Assembly: GCA_025997195.1 (NCBI GenBank)
Contig: BNUG01000089.1
Span: forward strand, 1-5,386
Length of the DNA: 5,386 nucleotides
Source of the DNA: Clostridia bacterium
GTDB lineage: Bacteria; Bacillota; Clostridia; Peptostreptococcales; Anaerovoracaceae
Direction of reading: 5' to 3'
Of this stretch, positions 1-5,386 are shown piece by piece (position 1 is the first letter of the stretch; each line of letters starts with the position of its first letter). A program made the translations under genes and the position numbers. A model generated the notes under the pieces. That model searched no databases. It was not told where the DNA came from and saw only the letters and a list, made by a program, of their open reading frames with translations.

Positions 1-597
1 GAAGCGTTTGCGGGATCCGTCATAGGCGTTGGCGCTCAAAATGTGCATTTTGAGGAAGAAGGCGCCTATACGGGTGAAATCTCCGCAGTGATGCTGACGG
101 AGATCGGCGTTGACTATGTGATAATCGGCCATTCCGAGCGCCGACAGTATTTTGCGGAAACAGATGAATCTGTCAACAAAAAATTGCACACTGCGTTCAA
201 GCACGATATCGTGCCGATCCTCTGCGTGGGAGAAGTTCTTGAACAGCGCGACGCCGGCACACATTTTGAGGTGGTACAAAAACAGGTCGAATTGGATTTG
301 GCGGATTTGAAGGACGCAGATGTGCGTCGCCTTGTGATCGCCTACGAACCCATTTGGGCCATCGGTACAGGCAGGACGGCAAGTCCGGAACAGGCCGAAG
401 AAATGTGCGGGTTTATCCGCGGGGAAGTGGCGAAGCTCTATGACGCCGAAACGGCGGCGCAAGTCCGCATCCAGTACGGCGGTAGCGTGAAACCCGAAAA
501 CGCAAAGGAGATTCTTGGTCAGCCCGACATTGATGGCGCCTTGGTGGGTGGCGCGAGTCTCTTGCCTGCGGCATTTCTCGCGATCTGCGGGGCGTGA
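1..597 (+). CDS. tpiA: Triosephosphate isomerase, 3' part (start outside window)
   Basis: This enzyme interconverts dihydroxyacetone phosphate and glyceraldehyde 3-phosphate in cytoplasmic glycolysis and gluconeogenesis. The frame is open from base 1, so this is a fragment of 198 residues ending at TGA 595-597. About 50 N-terminal residues, including the usual N-x-K substrate lysine, lie upstream of the window. Fragment residues 11-14 (GAQN) begin the conserved core. GHSERR at 43-48 carries the catalytic histidine (His44, codon 130-132). AYEPIWAIGTG at 114-124 carries the catalytic glutamate (Glu116, codon 346-348) and starts the mobile loop. YGGSVKPEN and DGALVGGASL near the C-terminus form the phosphate-binding region. 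The His-Glu spacing of 72 residues equals that of the E. coli enzyme. A GTG at 43 could be mistaken for a start, but coding similarity extends upstream of it. All catalytic features seen are intact. The gene probably belongs to a glycolytic operon entering from the left; gpmI, its common Firmicute partner, does not follow. Confidence 0.97.
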   Translation, partial: EAFAGSVIGVGAQNVHFEEEGAYTGEISAVMLTEIGVDYVIIGHSERRQYFAETDESVNKKLHTAFKHDIVPILCVGEVLEQRDAGTHFEVVQKQVELDLADLKDADVRRLVIAYEPIWAIGTGRTASPEQAEEMCGFIRGEVAKLYDAETAAQVRIQYGGSVKPENAKEILGQPDIDGALVGGASLLPAAFLAICGA

Positions 598-641
598 GGG
601 TGAAAAACAACGATCTTTGCGTACGCGAATCAGTTTAAGGT

Positions 642-661
642 AAAGGAGTAATAAGAAGGAG
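642..661 (+). promoter_or_regulatory. Tandem Shine-Dalgarno sites before hppA
   Basis: Two strong ribosome-binding sequences lie close together: AAAGGAG at 642-648 and AAGGAG at 656-661. The second is 4 bases from ATG 666 and sets the hppA start. The first is 17 bases from that ATG, and no usable start codon lies at a proper distance after it. It may be a standby site or chance. The 68-base gap 598-665 shows no terminator and no convincing promoter, so hppA probably shares the tpiA transcript. Confidence 0.75.
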
Positions 662-665
662 CAAA

Positions 666-2729
666 ATGTTAGGAATATTTAGTATTATCGTACCGATCAT
701 CGCGGCGATTGCGTTGATCACGGCACTGTTGCTTGGTATATGGATAAAAAAACGCCCGGAAGGTACGCCTCGGATGTCAGAAATCGCGGGTTTTATCCGG
801 ACAGGCGCCATGGCTTTCCTGAAGCGTGAATATCAATTTATGATCGTTCTGATTGTCGTCATTTTCGTGGTGCTTGGCCTTGCTATCAATTGGACGACAG
901 CTGTTCTTTTCGTGAATGGCGCTCTTTTTTCTGTTCTTGCCGGTTTCTTTGGCATGAAGGTCGCGACCTGGGGCAATGTACGCACGGCGAGTGCCGCCAA
1001 TGATCACGGCCTGCCGGCAGCTTTAAAAGTTGCCTTCCGCAGCGGCGCGGTCATGGGACTCTGTGTTGCCGGTCTTGGCCTTTTGGGACTTGGCTATCTG
1101 TATGTAATCATGGGTGCTCAGGTGGCGAATGTCATCACCGGTTTCGGACTCGGCGCTTCCTCGATGGCGCTGTTTGGACGCGTTGGCGGCGGCATCTATA
1201 CAAAGGCAGCTGACGTCGGCGCAGACTTGGTCGGCAAAGTAGAAGCGGGAATTCCTGAAGATGATCCGCGTAATCCCGCTGTTATTGCGGATAATGTGGG
1301 CGACAATGTGGGCGACGTTGCGGGCATGGGTTCCGATTTGTTTGAGTCCTATGTCGGCTCGATCATCTCTGCGGTCACGCTTGCCGCATTTTTGCCGCAA
1401 ATCGTGCCCTGGTTTGGTAAGATTTCTTCGGCGGGAATTTTTCAGAGTTTTAATATGTCGTCTACCGGCGGCCCGGAAGGCATCGTTTTCCCGTTGATTC
1501 TGTCCGCGCTTGGCGTCGTGGCTTCCATCATCGGCATCTTCTTTGTACGCGGTAAGGACGGCGGGAATCCTGCAACGGCGCTCAATTTGGGTACTTACGT
1601 CAGTTCTGCGATCGTCGTCATCGCTTCCCTTGTTTTGAGCAAGGTACTCTTTGGGAATTTCAACTGTGCCATTGCGATCATCGCCGGTCTGATCGTAGGC
1701 GTTGCCATTGGCAAGATCACGGAGATCTATACGTCGTCAGATTACAAATATGTCAAGCACATCGCACAACAATCGCTGACAGGCGAGGCGACCACGATCA
1801 TCAGCGGCATCGGTGTGGGTATGCTCTCGACGATCTGGCCCATCATCTGCATTGCGATCGGCATCTTTGTCGCAAATGGTTTTGCGGGTCTCTATGGCAT
1901 CGCGCTCGCGGCTGTCGGCATGCTGTCCACAACGGGTATGGTCGTAGCGGTTGACGCTTACGGTCCGGTTGCGGACAATGCGGGCGGCATCGCGGAAATG
2001 GCAAAACTGCCGGAAGACGTGCGCCAGATCACCGACAAACTCGACTCCGTTGGCAATACGACGGCGGCCATCGGCAAAGGTTTTGCGATCGGCTCCGCTG
2101 CGCTCACCGCATTGGCGCTTTTCGCGGCTTATTCGCAGGTCGTTGGTCTTGACCTGGCATCCTTCAGTTTGCTGGAACCACTCGTTGTCATCGGTCTGCT
2201 CCTTGGCGCCATGCTGCCGTTCGCGTTTGGCGCTTTGACCATGAACAGTGTGGGGAAGGCAGCCTATCAGATGATCGAAGAGGTTCGCCGGCAGTTCCAC
2301 GCCGACAAGGGGATCATGGAAGGGACCTCGATTCCGGACTACGCCCGCTGCGTTGATATTTCGACGAAAGCGGCGATCAAGGAAATGATCATTCCCGGCT
2401 TGCTTGCCATCGTGGCACCGCTGGCTGTCGGCTTACTCCTGGGGCCGGCCGCCCTCGGCGGTTTGCTGGCAGGTGCTGTTGTTACCGGTGTTCTGCTTGC
2501 CATTATGATGGCAAATGCGGGCGGTGCTTGGGACAATTCAAAAAAATATATCGAGGAAGGTCATCACGGCGGTAAGGGGAGCGCGGCGCACAAAGCCGGC
2601 GTTGTCGGCGATACCGTCGGCGATCCGTTCAAAGATACAGCCGGGCCTTCGATGAATATCCTCATCAAGCTCATGACGATCGTTGCGGTCGTATTCGCGC
2701 CGATTTTTGTACATAGCTTGCTCGGATAA
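666..2729 (+). CDS. hppA: K+-dependent ion-pumping membrane pyrophosphatase
   Basis: This integral membrane enzyme hydrolyses cytoplasmic pyrophosphate and pumps Na+ and/or H+ outward. Its 687 residues and many hydrophobic helices fit the 16-helix family. The signature block spans residues 174-231: [20 protein letters not shown], the EDDPRNP segment (D199, D200), then DNVGDNVGD with D209, D213 and D217, residues expected to bind Mg-PPi. The second metal-binding block near the C-terminus is [10 protein letters not shown] (D649, D653, K656, D657), followed by [21 protein letters not shown] (463-472) has Ala467 and Gly470 where K+-independent enzymes have Lys and Thr, which places it in the K+-requiring class. 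The helix-6 gate DLFES has D224, E227 and S228; this Glu position is typical of Na+ pumps and of plant-type H+ pumps. In an anaerobic Firmicute, Na+ transport is the more likely reading, but this is inference. The gene is intact, follows tpiA by 68 bases, and starts at ATG 666 behind AAGGAG. Confidence 0.96.
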   Translation: MLGIFSIIVPIIAAIALITALLLGIWIKKRPEGTPRMSEIAGFIRTGAMAFLKREYQFMIVLIVVIFVVLGLAINWTTAVLFVNGALFSVLAGFFGMKVATWGNVRTASAANDHGLPAALKVAFRSGAVMGLCVAGLGLLGLGYLYVIMGAQVANVITGFGLGASSMALFGRVGGGIYTKAADVGADLVGKVEAGIPEDDPRNPAVIADNVGDNVGDVAGMGSDLFESYVGSIISAVTLAAFLPQIVPWFGKISSAGIFQSFNMSSTGGPEGIVFPLILSALGVVASIIGIFFVRGKDGGNPATALNLGTYVSSAIVVIASLVLSKVLFGNFNCAIAIIAGLIVGVAIGKITEIYTSSDYKYVKHIAQQSLTGEATTIISGIGVGMLSTIWPIICIAIGIFVANGFAGLYGIALAAVGMLSTTGMVVAVDAYGPVADNAGGIAEMAKLPEDVRQITDKLDSVGNTTAAIGKGFAIGSAALTALALFAAYSQVVGLDLASFSLLEPLVVIGLLLGAMLPFAFGALTMNSVGKAAYQMIEEVRRQFHADKGIMEGTSIPDYARCVDISTKAAIKEMIIPGLLAIVAPLAVGLLLGPAALGGLLAGAVVTGVLLAIMMANAGGAWDNSKKYIEEGHHGGKGSAAHKAGVVGDTVGDPFKDTAGPSMNILIKLMTIVAVVFAPIFVHSLLG

Positions 2730-2751
2730 TGGCGCCGGAACCGGAAAAGTA

Positions 2752-2781
2752 TTTTCGGAATTTTTCGACAAATTTCGGAAA
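2752..2781 (+). repeat. Three phased 10-base TTTTCG-like repeats
   Basis: Three contiguous decamers begin at 2752, 2762 and 2772: TTTTCGGAAT, TTTTCGACAA and ATTTCGGAAA. Repeating at exactly 10 bases places the T-tracts on one face of the helix, just upstream of the proposed secG -35 box at 2797. They could bend DNA, act as an upstream promoter element or bind a protein. The same bases can also pair as an imperfect hairpin (2751-2764 with 2770-2783, 12 of 14 pairs). No T-run follows it, so it is not a standard terminator for hppA. Confidence 0.5.
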
Positions 2782-2796
2782 ATGTAGAAATTAGAC

Positions 2797-2825
2797 TTGC
2801 ACAATATGGATGGATATGTTAATAT
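2797..2825 (+). promoter_or_regulatory. Sigma-A-type promoter for secG
   Basis: TTGCAC (2797-2802) serves as -35 and TAATAT (2820-2825) as -10, with a 17-base spacer. A TG at 2817-2818 gives an extended -10 (TGTTAATAT). The expected transcription start is near 2832, about 33 bases before the secG start codon. A competing pair, TTAATA (2819-2824) and TATAGT (2842-2847), also has a 17-base spacer, but its transcript would start too close to the ribosome binding site, so it is less likely. Confidence 0.6.
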
Positions 2826-2835
2826 TCATCCACAT
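2804..2835 (+). repeat. Imperfect palindrome over the secG promoter
   Basis: Arms ATATGGATGGATAT (2804-2817) and ATATTCATCCACAT (2822-2835) are inverted repeats around GTTA, with 12 of 14 positions complementary. The palindrome covers the spacer, the -10 and the likely transcription start of the secG promoter. That is where a dimeric repressor would bind. It lies mostly before the predicted start, so it is better read as a DNA site than as an RNA hairpin. No known regulator consensus was recognised. Confidence 0.5.
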
Positions 2836-2850
2836 ATTTGATATAGTAAC

Positions 2851-2856
2851 GGAGGG
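2851..2856 (+). promoter_or_regulatory. Ribosome binding site deciding the GTG start of secG
   Basis: GGAGGG is separated by 8 bases from GTG 2865. No ATG lies at a suitable distance, so the GTG is taken as the start. The ATG at 2810 belongs to another frame and would precede the predicted transcript. Confidence 0.8.
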
Positions 2857-2864
2857 AAACATAC

Positions 2865-3095
2865 GTGTTATTGTTATTGAAAATATTGTTGTTGGCCGCG
2901 AGCGTTGTGCTCATTGCTTTTGTTCTTTTGCAGCAGGGCAACAGCGCAGGTCTGTCCGGCTCGATCGGCGGCGGTGCCGAGCAGCTTTTCGGCAAGAAGA
3001 AAAGCCGGGGCTGGGAGCGGTTTTTTACCAGGATCACCATCGTGGGAGCGATTGTTTTTATCGCAGTCTCGCTTACGCTGGTGGCGCTCGAATAG
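2865..3095 (+). CDS. secG: Protein-export membrane protein SecG
   Basis: SecG is the small accessory subunit of the SecYEG translocon in the cytoplasmic membrane and assists SecA-driven protein export. The 76-residue product has the usual size and layout. A hydrophobic helix spans roughly residues 2-22. The conserved loop [25 protein letters not shown] (21-45) follows, with its LLQQG start and LFG end. A basic stretch KKKSRG (44-49) leads to a second helix at about 57-75. Translation starts at GTG behind GGAGGG. The gene has its own likely promoter and ends 5 bases before a strong terminator, so it appears to be a single-gene transcript. It is not followed by rnr and smpB, its frequent partners in Firmicutes. 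Upstream lie hppA and then tpiA; tpiA and secG are direct neighbours in many other bacteria. Confidence 0.95.
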   Translation: MLLLLKILLLAASVVLIAFVLLQQGNSAGLSGSIGGGAEQLFGKKKSRGWERFFTRITIVGAIVFIAVSLTLVALE

Positions 3096-3100
3096 AAATT

Positions 3101-3123
3101 AGCGCTCTTCGGAGCGCTTTTTT
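3101..3123 (+). terminator. Intrinsic terminator of secG (UUCG loop)
   Basis: AGCGCTC (3101-3107) pairs perfectly with GAGCGCT (3112-3118) around a TTCG loop, followed by a run of T ending at 3123. The C(UUCG)G closing is the exceptionally stable tetraloop form. It starts 5 bases after the secG stop and separates secG from the NCS1 gene. Confidence 0.93.
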
Positions 3124-3150
3124 AGTTTGTTAGCGGTATGTCATGAAAAG

Positions 3151-3159
3151 AAAAGGAGG
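3151..3159 (+). promoter_or_regulatory. Ribosome binding site deciding the NCS1 carrier start
   Basis: AAAAGGAGG lies 6 bases before ATG 3166. It selects that ATG over the in-frame TTG at 3127, which immediately follows the terminator T-run and has no Shine-Dalgarno sequence. The 42 bases between terminator and ATG show no clear promoter and are too short for a purine-type riboswitch. Confidence 0.85.
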
Positions 3160-3165
3160 TTCTAT

Positions 3166-4722
3166 ATGGCAGAATTTACACAATCACAGAGGGGTGGGCT
3201 TTACGAGCTCACGGAATCCACCAGGGCGCAACTGGTAGATTCAAAATACTTCAATGCCGATCTTGCACCTACCTCGTTCGCGGAGCGAACCTGGAATACT
3301 TATCATATTTCGATGCTTTGGGTCGGCATGGCCATCTGTATCCCGTCCTTTATGATGGCATCCGGCGCGGTCGGTTACGGTCTTCCTGTTTGGGCGGCGG
3401 TTCTCAATGTTATTCTCGGTAACGCAATCATCCTTGTTCCTATCCAACTCAACTCGCATGCCGGTACGCGGTACGGGATTCCGTTCCCGGTCTTTTCCCG
3501 TTTGACTTTCGGGATGCGCGGCGCGCAGATTCCGACGATTTCGAGAGCGATCACCGCTTGCGGCTGGAATATGGTGCAGTCCGTGACGGGCGGCGCCGCC
3601 TTGCTGTTCATGCTCAAGGCTTTGGTTCCTGCCTTCAATGATTTGGCGACGAGCGCCCAGGTCGTGGCCTTCCTGATTTTCCTGGCTCTGTCCGGCTGGC
3701 TTACCGCTTCCGGTCACAAAGCGATTCGGGTCTTTGAGTCTTTCAGCTCACCGGTTCTCATCGTTCTCTCCGTTCTGCTGCTCGTCTGGGCGGCGCTGCT
3801 CGCGGGCAATGCCGGATTTTCGTTCGGAGACGTGTTCTCTTCCAATCTCAGCGCGGGCGGTCTTACGGATAAGAGTCAATATGTCTACTGGTTCATGTTT
3901 GCCCTGAACGGCAACATCGGCTTCTGGGCGACGATGGCCTTGAATATCCCCGACTTTTCGCGCTATGCGAAGAGCCAGAAAGTGCAGTTCCGCGGTCAGA
4001 TGTACGGTATGCTTCCGGGCATGGCCTTCTGCGCGATCGTTGGTGCGTTCTATGCACAGGCGACATTCCTGTCGCTTGGTACGGCTTACTTTAGCCCGGT
4101 CGATGCTCTCGGCGTGATCAATGACGGCAGTACGCTGATGCGCGTCGTCGTCTTCATCGTTGGTATCGGTGTGGTATTTGCGACCCTGACGACAAACATC
4201 GCCGCCAATGTCGTAGCGCCGGCAAACGGGTTCTCCAACCTGAATCCGAAGAAGATCAGCTACAAGGTCGGTACATTGATTGCCTGTCTTGTGGCGGTCG
4301 TCTACTACCTACCCTTCACCTTCTCCGCCAGCTTCGGCGGTTTCATGTTCAACTTCCTGAATGTATACGGCGGTTTCCTGGCGCCGTTGGCGTCGATCTT
4401 CATCATCGACTACTACATCATCAAGAAGCGCAACGTGGACGTGGCTTCGCTGTACAGTGCGAGTGTGAACGGCCGGTACTGGTACAGCGGCGGTTTCAAT
4501 CCCAGCGCGGTCATCGCGTGGGTCGCCGGCGCGATCCTGCCGACGCTCATCTCGCTGATTCCCGCCCTCAACGTGGGCGCGCTGTCGTGGATCAATGCGA
4601 ACGCCTACCTTTTCGCCTTCTTTGTGGCGCTGATCGTATACGCGCTCATCATGCCGCGTAACCATGTGTCTACGCTGAGTGATGCACAGGAAAAAGAGAT
4701 CACACAAGATATTATCGCCTAA
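3166..4722 (+). CDS. NCS1-family nucleobase/allantoin/hydantoin:cation symporter
   Basis: This is a 518-residue, about 12-helix cytoplasmic membrane carrier of the NCS1 (Transp_cyt_pur) family, which imports purines, pyrimidines, allantoin or hydantoins with Na+ or H+. NADLAPTSFAERTW (30-43) matches the family N-terminal motif. NSHAGTRYGIPFP (96-108) and LNIPDFSRYAKSQ (259-271) are also typical, closest in style to allantoin/hydantoin permeases. Compared from memory with the hydantoin carrier Mhp1, Trp134 and Gln138 fit substrate residues Trp117 and Gln121. ATLTTNIAAN (339-348) fits the Mhp1 helix-8 segment Ala309 to Asn318: Thr342 and Thr343 match the Na+ site, and Asn344 and Asn348 the substrate site. 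Trp254 may be the Trp220 equivalent. The cation-site match favours Na+ coupling, by inference. Substrate cannot be read from sequence; cytosine, uracil, allantoin and hydantoin are all possible. No catabolic gene adjoins it. It lies between two terminator-like hairpins, so it may be transcribed alone. Confidence 0.92.
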   Translation: MAEFTQSQRGGLYELTESTRAQLVDSKYFNADLAPTSFAERTWNTYHISMLWVGMAICIPSFMMASGAVGYGLPVWAAVLNVILGNAIILVPIQLNSHAGTRYGIPFPVFSRLTFGMRGAQIPTISRAITACGWNMVQSVTGGAALLFMLKALVPAFNDLATSAQVVAFLIFLALSGWLTASGHKAIRVFESFSSPVLIVLSVLLLVWAALLAGNAGFSFGDVFSSNLSAGGLTDKSQYVYWFMFALNGNIGFWATMALNIPDFSRYAKSQKVQFRGQMYGMLPGMAFCAIVGAFYAQATFLSLGTAYFSPVDALGVINDGSTLMRVVVFIVGIGVVFATLTTNIAANVVAPANGFSNLNPKKISYKVGTLIACLVAVVYYLPFTFSASFGGFMFNFLNVYGGFLAPLASIFIIDYYIIKKRNVDVASLYSASVNGRYWYSGGFNPSAVIAWVAGAILPTLISLIPALNVGALSWINANAYLFAFFVALIVYALIMPRNHVSTLSDAQEKEITQDIIA

Positions 4723-4753
4723 GCACTGTGTAGGCATTTACAAATCAGATACG

Positions 4754-4780
4754 GCGGCGCGGTGTATACCGCGCCGCTTT
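4754..4780 (+). terminator. G+C-rich hairpin after the NCS1 carrier gene, likely terminator
   Basis: GCGGCGCGGT (4754-4763) pairs perfectly with ACCGCGCCGC (4768-4777) around GTAT, giving a very stable 10-pair stem. Only three T follow before G, so the T-tract is weak and termination may be incomplete. The stem ends 4 bases before the extended -10 of the trkA promoter. Confidence 0.75.
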
Positions 4781-4781
4781 G

Positions 4782-4790
4782 TGGTAAAAT
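4782..4790 (+). promoter_or_regulatory. Extended -10 promoter for trkA
   Basis: TGGTAAAAT (4782-4790) combines a TG dinucleotide with TAAAAT, five of six matches to the sigma-A -10. The position 17 bases upstream (GTGTAT, 4762-4767) is a poor -35 and lies in the hairpin loop and stem, so activity would rest on the extended -10. The expected start near 4797 leaves a leader of about 25 bases before GTG 4822. Confidence 0.55.
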
Positions 4791-4810
4791 ACTTTTCCGT
4801 TATGGAAGGC

Positions 4811-4815
4811 GGGAG
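4811..4815 (+). promoter_or_regulatory. Ribosome binding site deciding the GTG start of trkA
   Basis: GGGAG lies 6 bases before GTG 4822. The nearby ATG at 4802 is in another frame. Starting at the GTG gives the exact family N-terminus, with the first beta strand leading straight into GAGKLG. Confidence 0.75.
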
Positions 4816-4821
4816 CAACAC

Positions 4822-5386
4822 GTGAAAATTGCAATTGCAGGAGCCGGGAAACTCGGACTTCGGATCATAGAAATACTAATGGGCGGAGATCATGCGATCA
4901 CACTCATCGACAAGGATGAGGCTTTGATCAGCAGGCTGTCTGCTACCATGGATGTGACTCTGGTGGCCGGCAACGCGAAAGAAGTCAGTTTGCTTGAGGA
5001 AATCGGCATCAGTGATTTCGATTATTTTATTACGACAACGGATCGTGATGAAAAAAACATCGTCATTGGCGCGGCCGCGAAAAAATTAGGGGTACCGAGG
5101 GTCATCGCTCGCATCCGCGACCCCGAGCATATGGATCAGTACGAATTTCTAAAAACCACCTTCGGGATCGATTATATCGTAAATCCCGATCGCTCGGTGG
5201 CGGAGGAAATCACGAAATATCTCGTGGAAAAATACGCGATCATGGGTGGGCTTTTGCATGCGGGGCATGTGTCAATGCTTGAATTTGCCGTTGACAAAAA
5301 GCCTGGGTTGATCGGAGAGCCTATCTTTGCGGCCAGAAAAATACTGATTTCACAGGGGATGTCACTTTGCGCAATTTCGAAAAACG
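4822..5386 (+). CDS. trkA: Trk K+ uptake regulatory subunit TrkA, N-terminal part (end outside window)
   Basis: TrkA is the cytoplasmic NAD(H)-binding subunit that gates a Trk-type K+ channel in the membrane. The frame stays open for 188 codons to the window edge, so the 3' end is missing. Residues 1-125 form an RCK-N Rossmann domain. It begins MKIAIAGAGKLG with the GxGxxG dinucleotide loop (Gly7, Gly9, Gly12) and has Asp30 at the end of the second strand for the ribose. VAGNA, ITTTDRDEKN and PRVIARIRDPEH follow, all typical. FGIDYIVNPDRSVAEEI fits TrkA better than the shorter KtrA type. From about residue 147 (LEFAVDKKPGLIGEPI) an RCK-C ligand domain begins. Full TrkA usually repeats both domains to about 450 residues; whether a second pair exists here cannot be seen. 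trkH would be the expected partner but is not in the window. The start is GTG behind GGGAG, with its own probable promoter. Confidence 0.93.
   Translation, partial: MKIAIAGAGKLGLRIIEILMGGDHAITLIDKDEALISRLSATMDVTLVAGNAKEVSLLEEIGISDFDYFITTTDRDEKNIVIGAAAKKLGVPRVIARIRDPEHMDQYEFLKTTFGIDYIVNPDRSVAEEITKYLVEKYAIMGGLLHAGHVSMLEFAVDKKPGLIGEPIFAARKILISQGMSLCAISKN

Noticed and set aside
616..629. Near-palindrome TTTGCGTACGCGAA between tpiA and hppA
   Set aside because: It is short, has no loop, no T-run and no convincing promoter beside it; it could be chance. A possible -10 (TTTAAG, 634-639) lacks a matching -35.
1737..2300. A 187-codon open frame on the - strand inside hppA, with further long - strand frames in the NCS1 gene (for example 3241-3717)
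   Set aside because: They lie opposite well-conserved genes, have arginine/histidine-rich low-quality composition and resemble no family; they are by-products of codon bias on the coding strand.
2785..3102. Direct repeat TAGAAATTAG at 2785-2794 and 3093-3102 flanking secG
   Set aside because: A few identical 10-base pairs are expected by chance in a window this size. The right copy overlaps the secG stop codon and the terminator base, and nothing suggests a mobile element.
2810..3133. A + strand frame from ATG 2810 overlapping secG in another frame
   Set aside because: Its start lies within the predicted secG promoter palindrome, it has no ribosome binding site, and its protein is unlike any family, whereas the overlapping SecG frame matches its family end to end.
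3127..3165. In-frame TTG 3127 as an earlier start for the NCS1 carrier
   Set aside because: It directly follows the secG terminator T-run and has no Shine-Dalgarno sequence; ATG 3166 has AAAAGGAGG at ideal spacing.
3096..3165. Possible riboswitch controlling the NCS1 carrier
   Set aside because: Only 70 bases separate the genes and 23 of them form the secG terminator; no purine or other aptamer core is visible.

Overview
The window is an ordinary housekeeping stretch of a bacterial chromosome with all genes on the + strand. By eye the base composition is roughly 50-55% G+C. The gene families, strong AAGGAG-type ribosome binding sites, GTG starts and a K+-dependent membrane pyrophosphatase suggest an anaerobic Firmicute. 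A Negativicutes-type organism (Selenomonas/Acidaminococcus relatives) is my best guess, but this is inference from gene style and was not tested by a search.

Layout: (1) 1-597 is the 3' four-fifths of tpiA (triosephosphate isomerase), whose start lies upstream of the window. (2) After a 68-base gap comes hppA (666-2729), a complete K+-dependent, ion-pumping membrane pyrophosphatase. (3) A 135-base A+T-rich gap (2730-2864) is the most structured non-coding piece. It holds three 10-base-phased TTTTCG-like repeats and a sigma-A-like promoter with an extended -10. A 32-base imperfect palindrome is centred on that promoter. (4) secG (2865-3095) encodes the small SecYEG subunit and ends at a textbook intrinsic terminator with a UUCG loop (3101-3123). 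(5) A complete NCS1-family nucleobase/allantoin/hydantoin-type symporter gene (3166-4722) is followed by a very stable G+C hairpin (4754-4777). (6) The hairpin runs directly into an extended -10 promoter (4782-4790) for trkA (4822 to window end), the NAD-binding regulatory subunit of Trk K+ uptake, cut off at the right edge.

How the genes relate: tpiA and hppA probably share a transcript, since no terminator or convincing promoter separates them. That would couple a glycolytic enzyme to a pump that recovers the energy of biosynthetic pyrophosphate as an ion gradient. The gradient could power cation-coupled uptake such as the NCS1 symporter. The pump carries the residues of the K+-requiring class, and a K+-uptake regulator lies about 2 kb downstream; a functional tie between them is only inference. 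secG, the NCS1 gene and trkA look like separate transcription units.

I found no mobile element, CRISPR array, RNA gene or unknown multi-gene system. The points most worth checking are the secG control region, the ion specificity of the pyrophosphatase, the substrate of the orphan NCS1 carrier, and the placement of hppA between tpiA and secG.
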